This document shows positions 39,731 through 50,334 of a DNA stretch of 64,000 bases, in pieces. The position numbers and the translations under genes are program-made. The first letter of the stretch is position 1, and every line of letters starts with the position of its first letter. The DNA comes from Saccharomycopsis fibuligera x Saccharomycopsis cf. fibuligera (taxonomy: Eukaryota; Ascomycota; Saccharomycetes; Ascoideales; Saccharomycopsidaceae): positions 992,001-1,056,000 of the forward strand of contig CP012815.1 in assembly GCA_001936135.1 (NCBI GenBank). Reading direction: 5' to 3'. Under the pieces are notes generated by a model that was given only the letters and a program-made list of their open reading frames with translations, ran no database searches and was not told where the DNA came from.

Positions 39731-40298
39731 ATGGTCAACTTAAAGTGTTTAGCCGACATCTGCCTTGTCCCGGTGAGTATGCTTATTGAATATATCTAGT
39801 CTTTTTTCAAAGTTAGCGTTGACTTATAGATTGTTTTGGGGTGGTTTATCTAGTAATACTTACTAGCCACCCTCATTCACATAATGCAATAACTAACCAA
39901 CGCCGTTAGATTGGGACCGGTAGTGCTTCTGTCTCTAAAGAAGTCACCAAGGTTGAAAGACTTATCAGACAATCTCACTTGAAGTCCACCTTGCACTCTG
40001 CTGGCACTACGATCGGTATGTAATTATTTTATTTGCTTTCTTTCCGTATTTTTTTCTTGAGCACTTCTCTCCCACCCTTTTTCAGCTTCTGTTACCTTCT
40101 AACACATCGAATATAGAAGGCCCATGGGACGAAGTGATGACCCTTATTGGCCAAATGCACAAGACGCTCCATGATGATGGCATCCTCAGAGTGCAGTCAG
40201 ACGTTAGAATCGGAACTAGAATCGATAAGGAGCAAAGTGCCGCTGATAAAGTCAGAGTAGTGGAGGAACAATTGAGGTCATTGAATAACTCTGCTTAA
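39731..40298 (+). CDS. ECM15: Ecm15 (UPF0045/MTH1187 family), three exons
   Basis: A small cytosolic protein of the UPF0045 (MTH1187/YkoF-like, thiamine-binding) family; its precise role is not settled. Exons are 39731-39772, 39910-40015 and 40117-40298. The spliced product is 109 residues (S. cerevisiae Ecm15 104): [20 protein letters not shown], then [19 protein letters not shown] spanning the second junction, [18 protein letters not shown], and [20 protein letters not shown]. This aligns along its length with yeast Ecm15 ([50 protein letters not shown]). Junctions fall at identical residues of the alignment without gaps, so the exon structure is well supported. A T25 tract lies in the promoter. 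Confidence 0.95.
39773..39909 (+). other. ECM15: Intron 1 of ECM15
   Basis: 137 nt, donor GTGAGT, branch-like ACTAAC near the 3' end, acceptor TTAG. Phase 0, after VP. Confidence 0.93.
40016..40116 (+). other. ECM15: Intron 2 of ECM15
   Basis: 101 nt, donor GTATGT, branch-like CTAAC, acceptor ATAG. It interrupts the Glu codon of TTIEGPW. Confidence 0.93.
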
Positions 40299-41118
40299 GA
40301 TCATAACATCTACTAAAGTTTGAGTAAAAGTTTCGAAAAATACAAATAAAAGTAGTTTTACAGAGAAACAAAGAAAAAGCAACAAACTAAAAGAATGAAT
40401 CATCGTATATACTAAGCCGTTCACTACTTTTTGTTATCCACCGTTATGACCAGTTATTTTTTAGACGCTGCTGTATTATGTTTTGATGTGAGTCAATTTT
40501 CCTGACGTTTTAGTGTTAAAGACGTATCTTTCTTTTGCTGTACATACTGGGTAACGTAAGTTCTCGTAGCGGGCGTGCTCTTGCTGTAGCATTTCCTATC
40601 CTCACTTTCCTCACCCAAGTCACAATAACAGTAATCTGTCAAAGTTGAATAACCGCTCAATTCAGGCACAAAACAGAACGAGATATCATTCAAACTGGAT
40701 ATTATGGATACAAGGTAGCCTATAAACTACTTTCTGGTGGAGCCGTTACAACCATCAGCAATTGTGTTTAGAGCACAATCCTTTATGTTGGAATCTGTAT
40801 GTGTCACGTGAATCTCAAGATGCACTCCAAAGATGCGGTACTAGATACGGTAACATCAGCACCGTTATTGTTATATTACATCGCAATGACTGAGATTAGA
40901 CCTCTGTGAAACCAGCAGAATGATGGTACCATCATGCCAGAAAAACACTAGTATCCATAGTATGGCTTTATATATCTTAAGATGTCTGCCTGTCACCTTT
41001 TTGGCAGCAAATTCAACCACCCTTCGAGGTTAAACTGTGGTTCCTTTTTTCTCTCCTCTGTCTCTCTCCCTTTGTGTGGCTTTCAACTTCAATTTGACCA
41101 GCTAGCGCCATTACCATA
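40299..41118. other. Region upstream of the orphan membrane protein gene
   Basis: 820 bp with TCACGTG at 40804-40810, 309 bp before the next ATG, and a CT-rich leader at 41040-41075. No RNA gene seen. Confidence 0.55.
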
Positions 41119-43992
41119 ATGGAAACCGCCAACAGCTACAATGATGGCGATCCCAATATTCATTCGAGCAGAATCAGCAAGGTTCCTTTCTCACAGGCTA
41201 TTTCTGCTGCGAAGAAGTTTGCAACGCTAGGCGCCGCCACCCATAGACAATCAGTTGCCAGTAGTGGACCATCATTCTTGAGTCCTCAAAACTCCATCAC
41301 TCATGGCGAGGAAATGTCACTACCAGCCCACAACAGCACTCATAATAATGATCATGGCAACCGCGACATAGCTCACGATTTTGACGCTGGCGCCGGCAAT
41401 GGCAATATTAATTCTAACGACAGCAGCAATATCAAAGGAATGTCAACACACGGACTTCGCACCAAGTATCTTTCAATCCTCAGCAATGACCACGCTGGAG
41501 CGACCGGCAAACAATATGACCAACAGCAAAAGCTCGACCACCAACTGCGACGGTTTTCCAGTTTCAACATGCCACAGCCTCATCTTGCGACCATTAATGA
41601 GTTAGATTACGGTATGGGTCTCTATTACAATTTCACTGCTCATAATGAAAGCGACTTAAGCAGCGCAGAAACCGTTTGTGATAATTCAAAACATGGCAGT
41701 CCAGCAACCAACAACAGCAGCAGCTCTACTAGCACGTCTCTCAAGCTCAAACAAAATAAAGCGTTTTGGATATATTTTTCCAAATGTTTGTTTTTCAACT
41801 TGAGTCTAGTGGCTTTGATCATCTATTTGAATTTGTACGCATACAAGTATTATACCCAGGGCACATTGACTTATGGCTTCAATCTCACTTATACCACCAT
41901 AATATTCTGCTATCAGCATCTGTTTGCAGTGTTTCTTGCTGGTAGTACCATCCAGTCTGGTAACAATTTTGTTGCCTTGGGAAACTTGGGCTTCAACGTG
42001 TTGCTTGTAATTACTGAGATGGTTTTTTTTGGATACCAGCTTTCGGGAATTTGGAATCAAAAATCTAATATCAAGGAATTTGTCTCTACTGAAGAAATGG
42101 TCCTGAGCCCCCAGGTAGCCAAAGCAATGATAAAAAAATGGAAAGACTTGCTATTTAACAACTATACCATAATTTGCAGTGTGCTTCTTGTGGTTTTGTT
42201 TATTTCTTTGGTGTTGGAAGCGGTAATTTACTTTTTTGTCCTTAATAAGGCTAATCATGCCAAGTTACAGTTTAATAATGTTAAAAAGGGCAAAACAGCA
42301 ACATCTCCATCGGTTTCTTTCAAAGCGCTCAAACAGTTACAAACGGGTCAAATTAAGAAAGCTCTTATCTTTTTGAACTCATGTGTGGTACCAATTATTT
42401 TATTAATGACGATTACTGCATTCCACAGCTCGCCGTTATATTACTTGGCGATCTTGGCTCTTTTGTTAGTGTTTGTACACCAAGGCATCGCTTTTTTGCC
42501 TAGTAATGGTACTGCTGGATCTTTTGCAGCTATGGTTTCAAACCAGTCAAAGGCAATACAATTGCTTGAAATCTTCATTGTGGTGTTCAATTTCTTTGTT
42601 ATTGTTCAGCTGATGTCCAACATTATTGTCACTGATAATTTTAGCAGTGCAGGATGGTTTGCGTTTGTGTTTAGTGGAATTTATTACCCATCACAAGCGG
42701 CCATGTATTGTATTTTGACCAGCAGTAAGAGTAATAGCGATTACAATGAGTATGACAGTAATGTTCAATATTATGACGATACCAGTATGGTATCCAGAAT
42801 CATCAACACTAGACGTTTTTTTCTAGCGGTGGTACTAATTAGTGGTTTTGTCTTCAATATAGTGCACTTTGCAATATATCTTGCTTATCAATTTAATTAC
42901 CAATGGTTTGTTGTGATAATGATCAATTTCACTTATGTGCCTCTTGTGGTATATTCTCTTGATCTTGACCTTGGTACCATCAGGGCCAACATCAGCGCAA
43001 GCATGAGCGCCAACTCCAAAACTATTGCTGCAATGGGGTCAAAAAGAAAATTAACCGGTTGTTATGCAATAATGTGCATATTTTTAATTGAGCTCCTTGT
43101 GCTTGTATTTAATTACACGTCCATTGCCTTTGAACTTCATTATGAACAATTGGTTAAAGCCGAAGTGGGCCAATTGTTTGCTCTTGTGTTATATGCTGTG
43201 ACTTTTACAGCAGCAACTTATTTCCTCATCACGCTCAAGAATTTCTGTCGTGAATATCAACAACAGCAACTGCATTGGCTGTCACCACTGAACAAATTGG
43301 GCCAAGCGGCTGCCCATTCGAAATCCCAAATGACTTTAGACAGAGACGACGAGACGCTCAACTCTCATAACATCAGCAACGGTGGCAGTGGTGGAGACAA
43401 TTATAATGATTGTGACTGTGAATACTGTAATGGTAAAGGAATCCACGGCATCGCAATGCTGATATTGTCTCCCGCCATTCATGTTGCCAGCTATTGCTCT
43501 ATTTTATTCATTAGTCTTTTACTGAATTATCAAATCAACAATTTCAACTTTTTCAAGTATAATGTGCCAAAAGAAGCGGCATATGTGGTGCTTGTTGTAT
43601 CATTTGTCAAGCTTTGTGGTGTGAGAGCGACTTCCACATTGGTCTCATTTTGCTATTACCAATCACTCAATAGCAGCGATAATGATAGCAAAAATAACAG
43701 CAGTGAAAATTGCCGCAAGGCCAATATCAATGACAGAAAAAACATTGCCAAAGTTGCGATTTTGGCTGGGTTCATGGTGGCTAGCATGTTATGTTTGGTA
43801 TTACATTGCGCATTTATGATTTTACGCATTCAATTAATCGGAGCATTTTATTACGGTAGTTATAATGTTGAAATTAGGTTTCAAATTGGATTAGCGGCAC
43901 TTGCGGTGTTTATGTCATTGGTGGAGTTTGTTAGTGAGGTGATAGTTTTGCATGGTCATATTGTAGCAATGAGAGACTCAAAATGGGTGTGA
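41119..43992 (+). CDS. Unidentified polytopic membrane protein (about 16 segments)
   Basis: A 957-residue protein I do not recognise. The first 210 or so residues are hydrophilic, with Asn/His/Ser runs. From about 213 I count roughly 16 hydrophobic segments. They begin FFNLSLVALIIYLNLY and include VLLVVLFISLVLEAVIYFFV, IFIVVFNFFVIVQLMSNIIV and CIFLIELLVLVFNYTSIAF. The last is near 920-945. A hydrophilic loop before segment 13 carries CDCEYCNGKG (C765, C767, C770), which could bind a metal or be modified. A further low-complexity Ser/Asn loop sits near 850-870. Codon use and length argue that it is a real gene. No transporter signature is visible, so function is unknown. It may be lineage-specific. 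A few CTG codons occur. Confidence 0.85.
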   Translation: METANSYNDGDPNIHSSRISKVPFSQAISAAKKFATLGAATHRQSVASSGPSFLSPQNSITHGEEMSLPAHNSTHNNDHGNRDIAHDFDAGAGNGNINSNDSSNIKGMSTHGLRTKYLSILSNDHAGATGKQYDQQQKLDHQLRRFSSFNMPQPHLATINELDYGMGLYYNFTAHNESDLSSAETVCDNSKHGSPATNNSSSSTSTSLKLKQNKAFWIYFSKCLFFNLSLVALIIYLNLYAYKYYTQGTLTYGFNLTYTTIIFCYQHLFAVFLAGSTIQSGNNFVALGNLGFNVLLVITEMVFFGYQLSGIWNQKSNIKEFVSTEEMVLSPQVAKAMIKKWKDLLFNNYTIICSVLLVVLFISLVLEAVIYFFVLNKANHAKLQFNNVKKGKTATSPSVSFKALKQLQTGQIKKALIFLNSCVVPIILLMTITAFHSSPLYYLAILALLLVFVHQGIAFLPSNGTAGSFAAMVSNQSKAIQLLEIFIVVFNFFVIVQLMSNIIVTDNFSSAGWFAFVFSGIYYPSQAAMYCILTSSKSNSDYNEYDSNVQYYDDTSMVSRIINTRRFFLAVVLISGFVFNIVHFAIYLAYQFNYQWFVVIMINFTYVPLVVYSLDLDLGTIRANISASMSANSKTIAAMGSKRKLTGCYAIMCIFLIELLVLVFNYTSIAFELHYEQLVKAEVGQLFALVLYAVTFTAATYFLITLKNFCREYQQQQLHWLSPLNKLGQAAAHSKSQMTLDRDDETLNSHNISNGGSGGDNYNDCDCEYCNGKGIHGIAMLILSPAIHVASYCSILFISLLLNYQINNFNFFKYNVPKEAAYVVLVVSFVKLCGVRATSTLVSFCYYQSLNSSDNDSKNNSSENCRKANINDRKNIAKVAILAGFMVASMLCLVLHCAFMILRIQLIGAFYYGSYNVEIRFQIGLAALAVFMSLVEFVSEVIVLHGHIVAMRDSKWV

Positions 43993-44685
43993 GGTGAGCT
44001 CGACAATTTGCCTCCTTTACTTGTCGATCAACCGATCAACTTTTGCGTCTTTTTTTTTTTTTTTTTTTTTTTTTTTCCAATTTTCTCGCATATTGTTTAC
44101 AAATATAGAAATAGATTAGAATAAACATTCATGAATTTACGTTTATGTTTTCTTGAGCATTAATTTTTTGCTCTCGCTTGATGGTGCGCCTATTTTCCTT
44201 TTCTTTTTTTTTTCTTTCCTTTTTTTTTTTTTTTTTTTTTTTTTGCTGAAAGATAAACTCAAGAATCACAAAAGTATGTGTCCTCCTTATCACACGGTTA
44301 GGTAATTACGGCGATTCATTCTAGCTTTAGAATAGATTGTTCTATCACAGTAAGTATACTATATGTTACTGCCATTTGAGTTGATAAGTGTGCGTGATTT
44401 TCAATCATAGCATGTATCTGATTTGAACTATAATACCAAACTACGAGACTACTTCAAAAAATGAAGTAAATATAAAATAGAACACAGAACGACATTATAT
44501 CAAGGAAAAACCCAAAAACGCAGAAACTTACAGAATAGACAAGAAACATAAAGAGTGAAAAAAAAAAAAAAAAAAAAAAAAAGGATAGAAAACAAATCAT
44601 GCAATGCCAAGACGACAACAACGGTTACCGCAATCGCAGCTTTGAAAAAGAACAAAAGACGGTGAAAGAAAAGCAGCTAAACCAT
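43993..44685. other. Convergent intergenic region with three long homopolymers
   Basis: 693 bp between the membrane-protein gene and RMD1. It holds T27 (44050-44076), T25 (44220-44244) and A25 (44558-44582). No gene. Confidence 0.7.
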
Positions 44686-46029
44686 CTAAAAATCAGTAGA
44701 TATATCAACGATAATATTTATAATCGAAACAATTACCTCCACTGCAATAAGCACAATAACAATAACTTCCAAATACTCTTCATGCAGATGACCCAACTGT
44801 TCTTTCAACATTTGCAACAAGTCTGAAATCACTTCAAGTCTTTGGTTTAGCAAATCTACCCTTTGGTTGATTTCCAAGTATCCTCTAGTAGCTTGATAAA
44901 TTGGTTCTAAATGAGGCTCTGACCACATTAATTCCGGCGAATCGAGCACAGAACCATGTAAATTAATATTTATACGTAAAATGAATAATTCGCCGATACT
45001 TTTCATGATATCGGAACGCTTCATACCAACTTTGCCCAAGAGGGCAATTTGCTGTGGGATGTTTTGAGTATCTTCAATAGTATTGTCAACAAGTTCTTCA
45101 AAAAGGGAGATTTTCACCGATTGAGAAATAGCGTGTGATATGGAAAGCTTGACCATATAGTTATTTCCGTCTCTTAGAGTGATGAAATCATTGTAGATTC
45201 GCGGTTGGTAAGATTTGGTAATGTAGTAGTTGAATTCCTCAATTTGTAAATTTTCATCAGCGAGTTTTTCATTTTCGAATTTAGCCAAATATGACAAGAA
45301 TCTTTTTTCCTCATCTTGAGAAAATCCCCAAAGCACAACCACCCCATATTCGAATAAAAACACATCTTTCTTTTTCTGGGTTAAATCAATTTCCCCACCT
45401 TCTTCATCCAACCTTATTAGATCGTCATTAGCTTTATCCTTGTCTTTGCCATTAATATTGTTATAGTTGTTATTGTTGTTGTTATTAGTATCATCTTTAT
45501 GAAAAGTGAATGGACTATACAAACACTCATCAATCAATTTAGGCCAAGTATTATTTTTCTTTTTACGATCATTGAGCCATTTAACTAAGTCTCTCATCTT
45601 GTATGAGCTGCAAGTACAGTAACCAGTGACTCTAGGTAGCAAGTCTCTTTGACTTTTACCTAATCTTTCAGCATCTTTTCTAGCTGAAGTTTCTTTAATC
45701 CTAGTGACTTGAGAATACACATCACGGCCGCTTTCTTCATCATCGTTATTTAGAAAAGTTTCTTCTGGTAATAGTTTGAGCTTTTGGGTGGTTCTGGAGG
45801 TTCTTTGAGGCCCAATTTTGGTCTGATGGGGCAGCTGATGATGGGGTGCTTGTGAATGGAGTTGTTGTGGTGGAAGTGGTGGGATCTTTTTGGTGGGACG
45901 TGACATTGATATTGGAGGGCTGGATAAAGATGAAACTTCTTTGGATGAAGTGTCGGAAGATGAGTCTAGTTTAGAACGGTCCTGACTTTGGCCGTGACCA
46001 GCCAAAAGCGGTGTTTGTTCACTTGACAT
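44686..46029 (-). CDS. RMD1: Rmd1-like DUF155 protein
   Basis: A 447-residue member of the Rmd1/Sif2 (DUF155) family; Rmd1 of S. cerevisiae (430 residues) is required for meiotic division by an unknown mechanism. The N-terminus is Ser/Pro/Gln-rich, starting MSSEQTPLLAGHG. The conserved domain starts near CTCSSYKMRDLVKWLNDR and includes VFLFEYGVVVLWGFSQDEE, followed by ENLQIEEFNYYI. Further on are LSISHAISQSVKISLFEELV, TQNIPQQIALLGKVGMKRSD and ELMWSEPHLEPIYQATRGYL, all typical of the family. It ends with a coiled coil and one C-terminal hydrophobic helix (EVIVIVLIAVEVIVSIINII), as is usual for DUF155 proteins. The related mitochondrial YDR282C has a presequence, which is absent here. Confidence 0.88.
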   Translation of the reverse strand: MSSEQTPLLAGHGQSQDRSKLDSSSDTSSKEVSSLSSPPISMSRPTKKIPPLPPQQLHSQAPHHQLPHQTKIGPQRTSRTTQKLKLLPEETFLNNDDEESGRDVYSQVTRIKETSARKDAERLGKSQRDLLPRVTGYCTCSSYKMRDLVKWLNDRKKKNNTWPKLIDECLYSPFTFHKDDTNNNNNNNYNNINGKDKDKANDDLIRLDEEGGEIDLTQKKKDVFLFEYGVVVLWGFSQDEEKRFLSYLAKFENEKLADENLQIEEFNYYITKSYQPRIYNDFITLRDGNNYMVKLSISHAISQSVKISLFEELVDNTIEDTQNIPQQIALLGKVGMKRSDIMKSIGELFILRININLHGSVLDSPELMWSEPHLEPIYQATRGYLEINQRVDLLNQRLEVISDLLQMLKEQLGHLHEEYLEVIVIVLIAVEVIVSIINIIVDISTDF

Positions 46030-46407
46030 TTGTGATTATTTTTTTGATTGAAAATTCTAAAAATTGCTACCCACTAAGCGAAAGTTTTTGATGATAGCTA
46101 GTAGATCTTTTTATCGAAAACGGTATAAACTAGTAGTATATATATGCAAAAAATTTAGCAGCAATAGTAAGCAACCGGTTGTTTTATAGTATAGTGTATG
46201 TTGATGGTTTTCAATTTGATAGCTCGTGCCATACAGAATTGTTTTTTTTGTCCAGCTATGGAGCCAGTAGCAGGCGGATAGTGTCCAGCAGTGCTGTGGT
46301 GTCTACTGCAACGAGCTCTGCTGCTTGTGCTCATCTCTGTTTCTGCTTCTGCTTCTGCTTCTGTATATTTTCATTCTTCAATTGATTTACAATTAACTGC
46401 TGCATGG

Positions 46408-46414
46408 TCACGTG
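46408..46414. promoter_or_regulatory. TCACGTG site in the RMD1/ICL1 region
   Basis: TCACGTG followed by A, about 380 bp upstream of the RMD1 ATG. A Cbf1-type site by sequence only. Confidence 0.3.
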
Positions 46415-47202
46415 ATTTAGTGATTTAGTAATGTATTATGTGATGAATTTCGAGAAAGAGAATTTGTACCGTGGATACGGTACAATACAGGGCGATGAAG
46501 ACAACATGCAAGCAACTGCAATAAAAAGTAGAATTAATACTAATATCATGTATGTATCAGGAGCAAAGCTTTCTAATCTTTATGCCTATATCTTCAAACA
46601 TTTGTCGTTCAGTAACGGTCTCACCAGCTGGCTGTTGTCGTCTAGTTGCTATTATACTTTGTGGGATCGAACAGTATGTCTTCTGCGTCTTCACCAGGAA
46701 CCTGTGGTCTTTTGAGGATAATATGACGTATAAAGCGTTGAAATCCACTTGGCCAGCTTTGGAAATAAGTAAATTGAGAGAAATGACCGAATGTGTGTCT
46801 TCGGACAGTAGAGGTACGACACCCCCTAAAGTATGGAATACGCCCCCCTCAAGACTCTCGGAAGGACGCTAAAGAAAAGTTTGTAATAGGTGTAGTACTG
46901 TAGCAGAATAGAAAGTAGATCATGTTGTCATGCTGCGTCAACAGTGCTCTTACGTGATAGTTGAGCTGGATGCCAGCCTGTTGTGAGTATGAGCTGTCAT
47001 AATGCGGTTACCTGCCATATACGTCAACTTGATTGAGTCAATGGGTGACTCAGTGAGTTTGTCACTATTGCTTAAAAAACAACGAGTAAGCAAAAGCAGA
47101 AAGTTCCACACCGGCGAGCGGTCGTGCGGCTGGAACTTGTTCTGATTGGCCAAGAGGAGCAGCAGGGTTCCAGCAGAGAAAGTTAACTTAAGTTTGCACC
47201 TC

Positions 47203-47748
47203 TCCGGAGAAGTGGTGGTCGGCCGCTTGAAAGCAAGGCCGCTAAAATTGGAAAAACCGGTAATAGTGTAAATTGCATTACGTAGACATTTTTCCTGACG
47301 GATATGGAGTTGCCTTTCCGGAGTACCGTTGGTCATCTGTATCGTTCGCTCGCTAGCTCGCTCTGGTTTTACTGCTTGGGTTACAACGAAAACTGTCAAT
47401 ACCATAACATTGCTGCTGCCATAACTATCACTTCTGTCCCCAAATACTTGCCACTATCTCAGCAATAGCACCAACTGTACTTATTGTGCGCCTACATGAC
47501 TCTCGAAAAACAGAGAAAATTTTTTTTTCTTTTGATTTATTTTCTTTTCGTTCGCATTTTGCGTATAACTCTGTCATGGTTGGGCCGTCTGCTCCGTGTT
47601 TATGTTTATGCTTCTGATTTCTGTGTGGCCATCGCCTCCCTTTTCCCGAAATGCCTCAGCGCCGGTGCTCCCCAGATTACTTTCCCTTTTTGGACGGTTC
47701 CGCTGTTGCGTTCTTGTCCCAACATCAAACAATTTCACCACCCCGGAG
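47203..47748 (+). promoter_or_regulatory. Three CCGGAG elements upstream of ICL1
   Basis: CCGGAG occurs at 47204-47209 (inside palindrome CTCCGGAG), 47318-47323 and 47743-47748. Carbon-source-responsive elements of gluconeogenic yeast genes contain a CCGG/TCCG core, so these are candidates for that control of ICL1. Inference only. Confidence 0.3.
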
Positions 47749-47815
47749 ACAGTATCATAGTGTAGCATTAACATACTATTGCAGTGCTTATTTTTCAAGA
47801 CCTCTTGTGTAAAAG

Positions 47816-47823
47816 TATATATA
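47816..47823 (+). promoter_or_regulatory. TATA box of ICL1
   Basis: TATATATA, 185 bp before the ATG at 48008, with a pyrimidine-rich stretch between. Strong TATA promoters are usual for highly induced genes such as ICL1. Confidence 0.6.
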
Positions 47824-48007
47824 GGGTTGCTCATGCCTTTGCAATATCATATTTCTGATCTCGAGATACTTATTCTATCATCTCTATTATCCTTTCTTGA
47901 TACTATTACCAGCACAGTTAATAGATCAAATCACCTTTTTTTTTCCTTTTCACTACCAAACATACTCTCAAAAACATAATCCTCCAACCAAAACCACTCT
48001 TTGCAAA

Positions 48008-49654
48008 ATGGCATACACTAAAGTCGACTTGAGCGCCGAAGAAGCCTCTTTTCAACAAGACATTGAAGAAATCAAAAGATGGTGGGCCCAACCACGTTGG
48101 AGAAAAACTAAGCGTATTTACACTCCTGAAGAAATCGCCGCTAAACGTGGTTCCTTAAAGATCCACTACCCATCCTCTGATCAAGCTAAAAAACTCTTCA
48201 AGTTGCTTGAAGAACATGATGCCAAAAAAACCAGTTCAGTTACTTTTGGTGCTTTGGACCCTATCCATGTCACGCAAATGGCTAAGTACTTGGACACTGT
48301 TTACGTTTCTGGCTGGCAATGTTCTTCTACTGCTTCCTCAAGCAACGAACCTGGTCCAGATCTTGCGGATTACCCAATGGACACTGTGCCTAACAAGGTA
48401 GAACATTTATGGTTTGCCCAATTGTTCCATGACCGCAAACAACGTGAAGAACGTTTCAGATTGACTAAGGAGCAAAGAGCCAAAACCCCATTTATTGATT
48501 TTCTTAGACCAATTGTTGCCGATGCCGACACTGGCCATGGTGGTTTGACTGCTATCATCAAGCTTGTCAAGATGTTCATTGAACGTGGTGCAGCTGGGGT
48601 TCATATCGAAGATCAAGCTCCAGGTACCAAGAAATGTGGTCATATGGCTGGTAAAGTGCTTGTCCCTATTCAAGAACACATCAACAGATTGGTGGCCATT
48701 AGAGCTGCTGCTGATATTGCTGGATCAGATTTGCTTGCTGTTGCTCGTACTGATTCTGAAGCCGCTACATTGTTGACATCTACCATTGACCCAAGAGACC
48801 ATTATTTCATCTTGGGTACCACTGATCCAAACATCCCAGATTTGAATGCAGTGCTTATTGAAGCCGAAGGTAAGGGGTTACAAGGTGACGAGCTTGCTGA
48901 CATTGAAGCTAAATGGTTGGCTAAAGCTGATTTGAAATTGTTTGATGAGGCAGTTATTGAAGTTATCAAGAACGGTAACTACAGTAACAAAGACGCATTG
49001 ATTAAAGAATTCACTAGCAAAGTTAATCCATTGAGCGGCACTTCCAATAAAGAAGCAAGAGCCCTCGCTAAAAAGCTCACCGGCAAAGACCTCTACTTCA
49101 ACTGGGAAGTCCCAAGAGTCAGAGAAGGTTACTACAGAATCCGCGGTGGTACTCAATGTGCTGTTAACAGAGGCCGCGCATTTGCTCCATATGCTGATTT
49201 GATTTGGATGGAATCTCGTGTTCCAGATTATGCTCAGGCTAAAGAATTCGCTGAGGGAATCAAGTCCAAGTATCCAGACCAATGGCTTTCTTACAACTTG
49301 TCGCCTTCATTCAATTGGAATTTGGCTATGTCTGCTAGTGACCAAGAGACCTATATTGCAAGACTTAGCAAGTTGGGCTACGTTTGGCAATTCATTACTC
49401 TTGCAGGGTTGCATACTACTGCTTTGGCGGTGGATAACTTTGCTAGAGACTTTGCCAAGTTTGGTATGAAGGCATATGGCCAGAATGTTCAGTCTAGAGA
49501 AATTGATGATGGCGTGGAAGTGGTTAAGCATCAAAAATGGTCAGGAGCTGAATTGATTGATGGCATTTTGAAGATGACTACCGGAGGAGTTAGTTCGACC
49601 GCTGCTATGGGCAAGGGTGTCACTGAAGATCAATTCAAGAGTACAAAGTTGTAA
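48008..49654 (+). CDS. ICL1: Isocitrate lyase
   Basis: It cleaves isocitrate to glyoxylate and succinate in the glyoxylate shunt, needed for growth on acetate, ethanol and fatty acids. The product is 548 residues. The frame is open upstream but has no other ATG, and [20 protein letters not shown] is a normal start. Visible motifs are [26 protein letters not shown] (Mg binding), the catalytic Cys in [14 protein letters not shown], and [11 protein letters not shown] near the C-terminus. The end is STKL, close to but not a perfect peroxisomal PTS1 (SKL-type). I find no CTG codon in the frame, consistent with a highly expressed CUG-clade gene. With ACS2 and PDC it places C2 metabolism in this window. 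Confidence 0.97.
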   Translation: MAYTKVDLSAEEASFQQDIEEIKRWWAQPRWRKTKRIYTPEEIAAKRGSLKIHYPSSDQAKKLFKLLEEHDAKKTSSVTFGALDPIHVTQMAKYLDTVYVSGWQCSSTASSSNEPGPDLADYPMDTVPNKVEHLWFAQLFHDRKQREERFRLTKEQRAKTPFIDFLRPIVADADTGHGGLTAIIKLVKMFIERGAAGVHIEDQAPGTKKCGHMAGKVLVPIQEHINRLVAIRAAADIAGSDLLAVARTDSEAATLLTSTIDPRDHYFILGTTDPNIPDLNAVLIEAEGKGLQGDELADIEAKWLAKADLKLFDEAVIEVIKNGNYSNKDALIKEFTSKVNPLSGTSNKEARALAKKLTGKDLYFNWEVPRVREGYYRIRGGTQCAVNRGRAFAPYADLIWMESRVPDYAQAKEFAEGIKSKYPDQWLSYNLSPSFNWNLAMSASDQETYIARLSKLGYVWQFITLAGLHTTALAVDNFARDFAKFGMKAYGQNVQSREIDDGVEVVKHQKWSGAELIDGILKMTTGGVSSTAAMGKGVTEDQFKSTKL

Positions 49655-50334
49655 CGGTGAATCTATTAGAATTTGAAATTTTGGTTCCTTAAGTTTGTTT
49701 TTGTTTTTTTTATGTCCTTTATTTATTTATCTTTTTTGTTTTGTTCAAATCAAGTCTTTTTTTAAAAAATTCTCATTTATTTACGGCTTTATGGTAGTTC
49801 TTTTATATTCCTCACTTGCAAATAAAATACATGAATTAAAAACATTATATTATAAATTATTGGCAAAGCCAAAGCACGCATAGTGGCTACTTCCAGCTAT
49901 ACAGTAACGTCCATTATCCGTCGATACAGTGAAGTTGGGCGTATCAAAGCATCAAAGCCCATGTCTGAAAAATCCTTTGTACTTTGCGGCTGTTTTGTAG
50001 AAAGCAAAGGATTCATAGGAGAGACTTGCTCATTATTGGAAGCCAAAGAATTTTTTTTTTTTTTTATTTTTTGTTTTGAGTTGACTTCAAAAACAGCAAA
50101 AAAAAAAAAAAGAAAAACCAAGAGGTGACTTGAGACTTGGAATTTGCACTTGAATTCAAGTTGCCCACAAGTGCTAAATTCTTTAGATGTAAACGCTGTG
50201 GAACGCTTGTAGCATAACAGACAGTTTTTTCGCCTTCTTGTCTTCTCTGCTTTGCATCTAAAAGACTTATGTTGTAAACGTTCAAATGTTGCGCATATAT
50301 GGAGATAATTATGTTGAATACAACACCACCTGTA
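49655..50334. other. Convergent intergenic region ICL1 / SLO1
   Basis: 680 bp, T-rich after ICL1, with T15 near 50050 and an A run near 50098. No gene. Confidence 0.6.

Larger units (their letters stand above)
46030..48007. other. RMD1-ICL1 divergent promoter region
   Basis: 1.98 kb between divergent starts. GC-richer at 46970-47460, where random open frames appear. It has TCACGTG (46408), TGACTCA (47046-47052, Gcn4-type), and three CCGGAG elements. The TATA box and T-rich leader of ICL1 lie at the right end. Confidence 0.5.

Noticed and set aside
46950-47405. 151-codon open frame on the minus strand upstream of ICL1
   Set aside because: It lies in GC-richer promoter DNA and has no recognisable motif or conserved composition. 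It overlaps putative regulatory sites.
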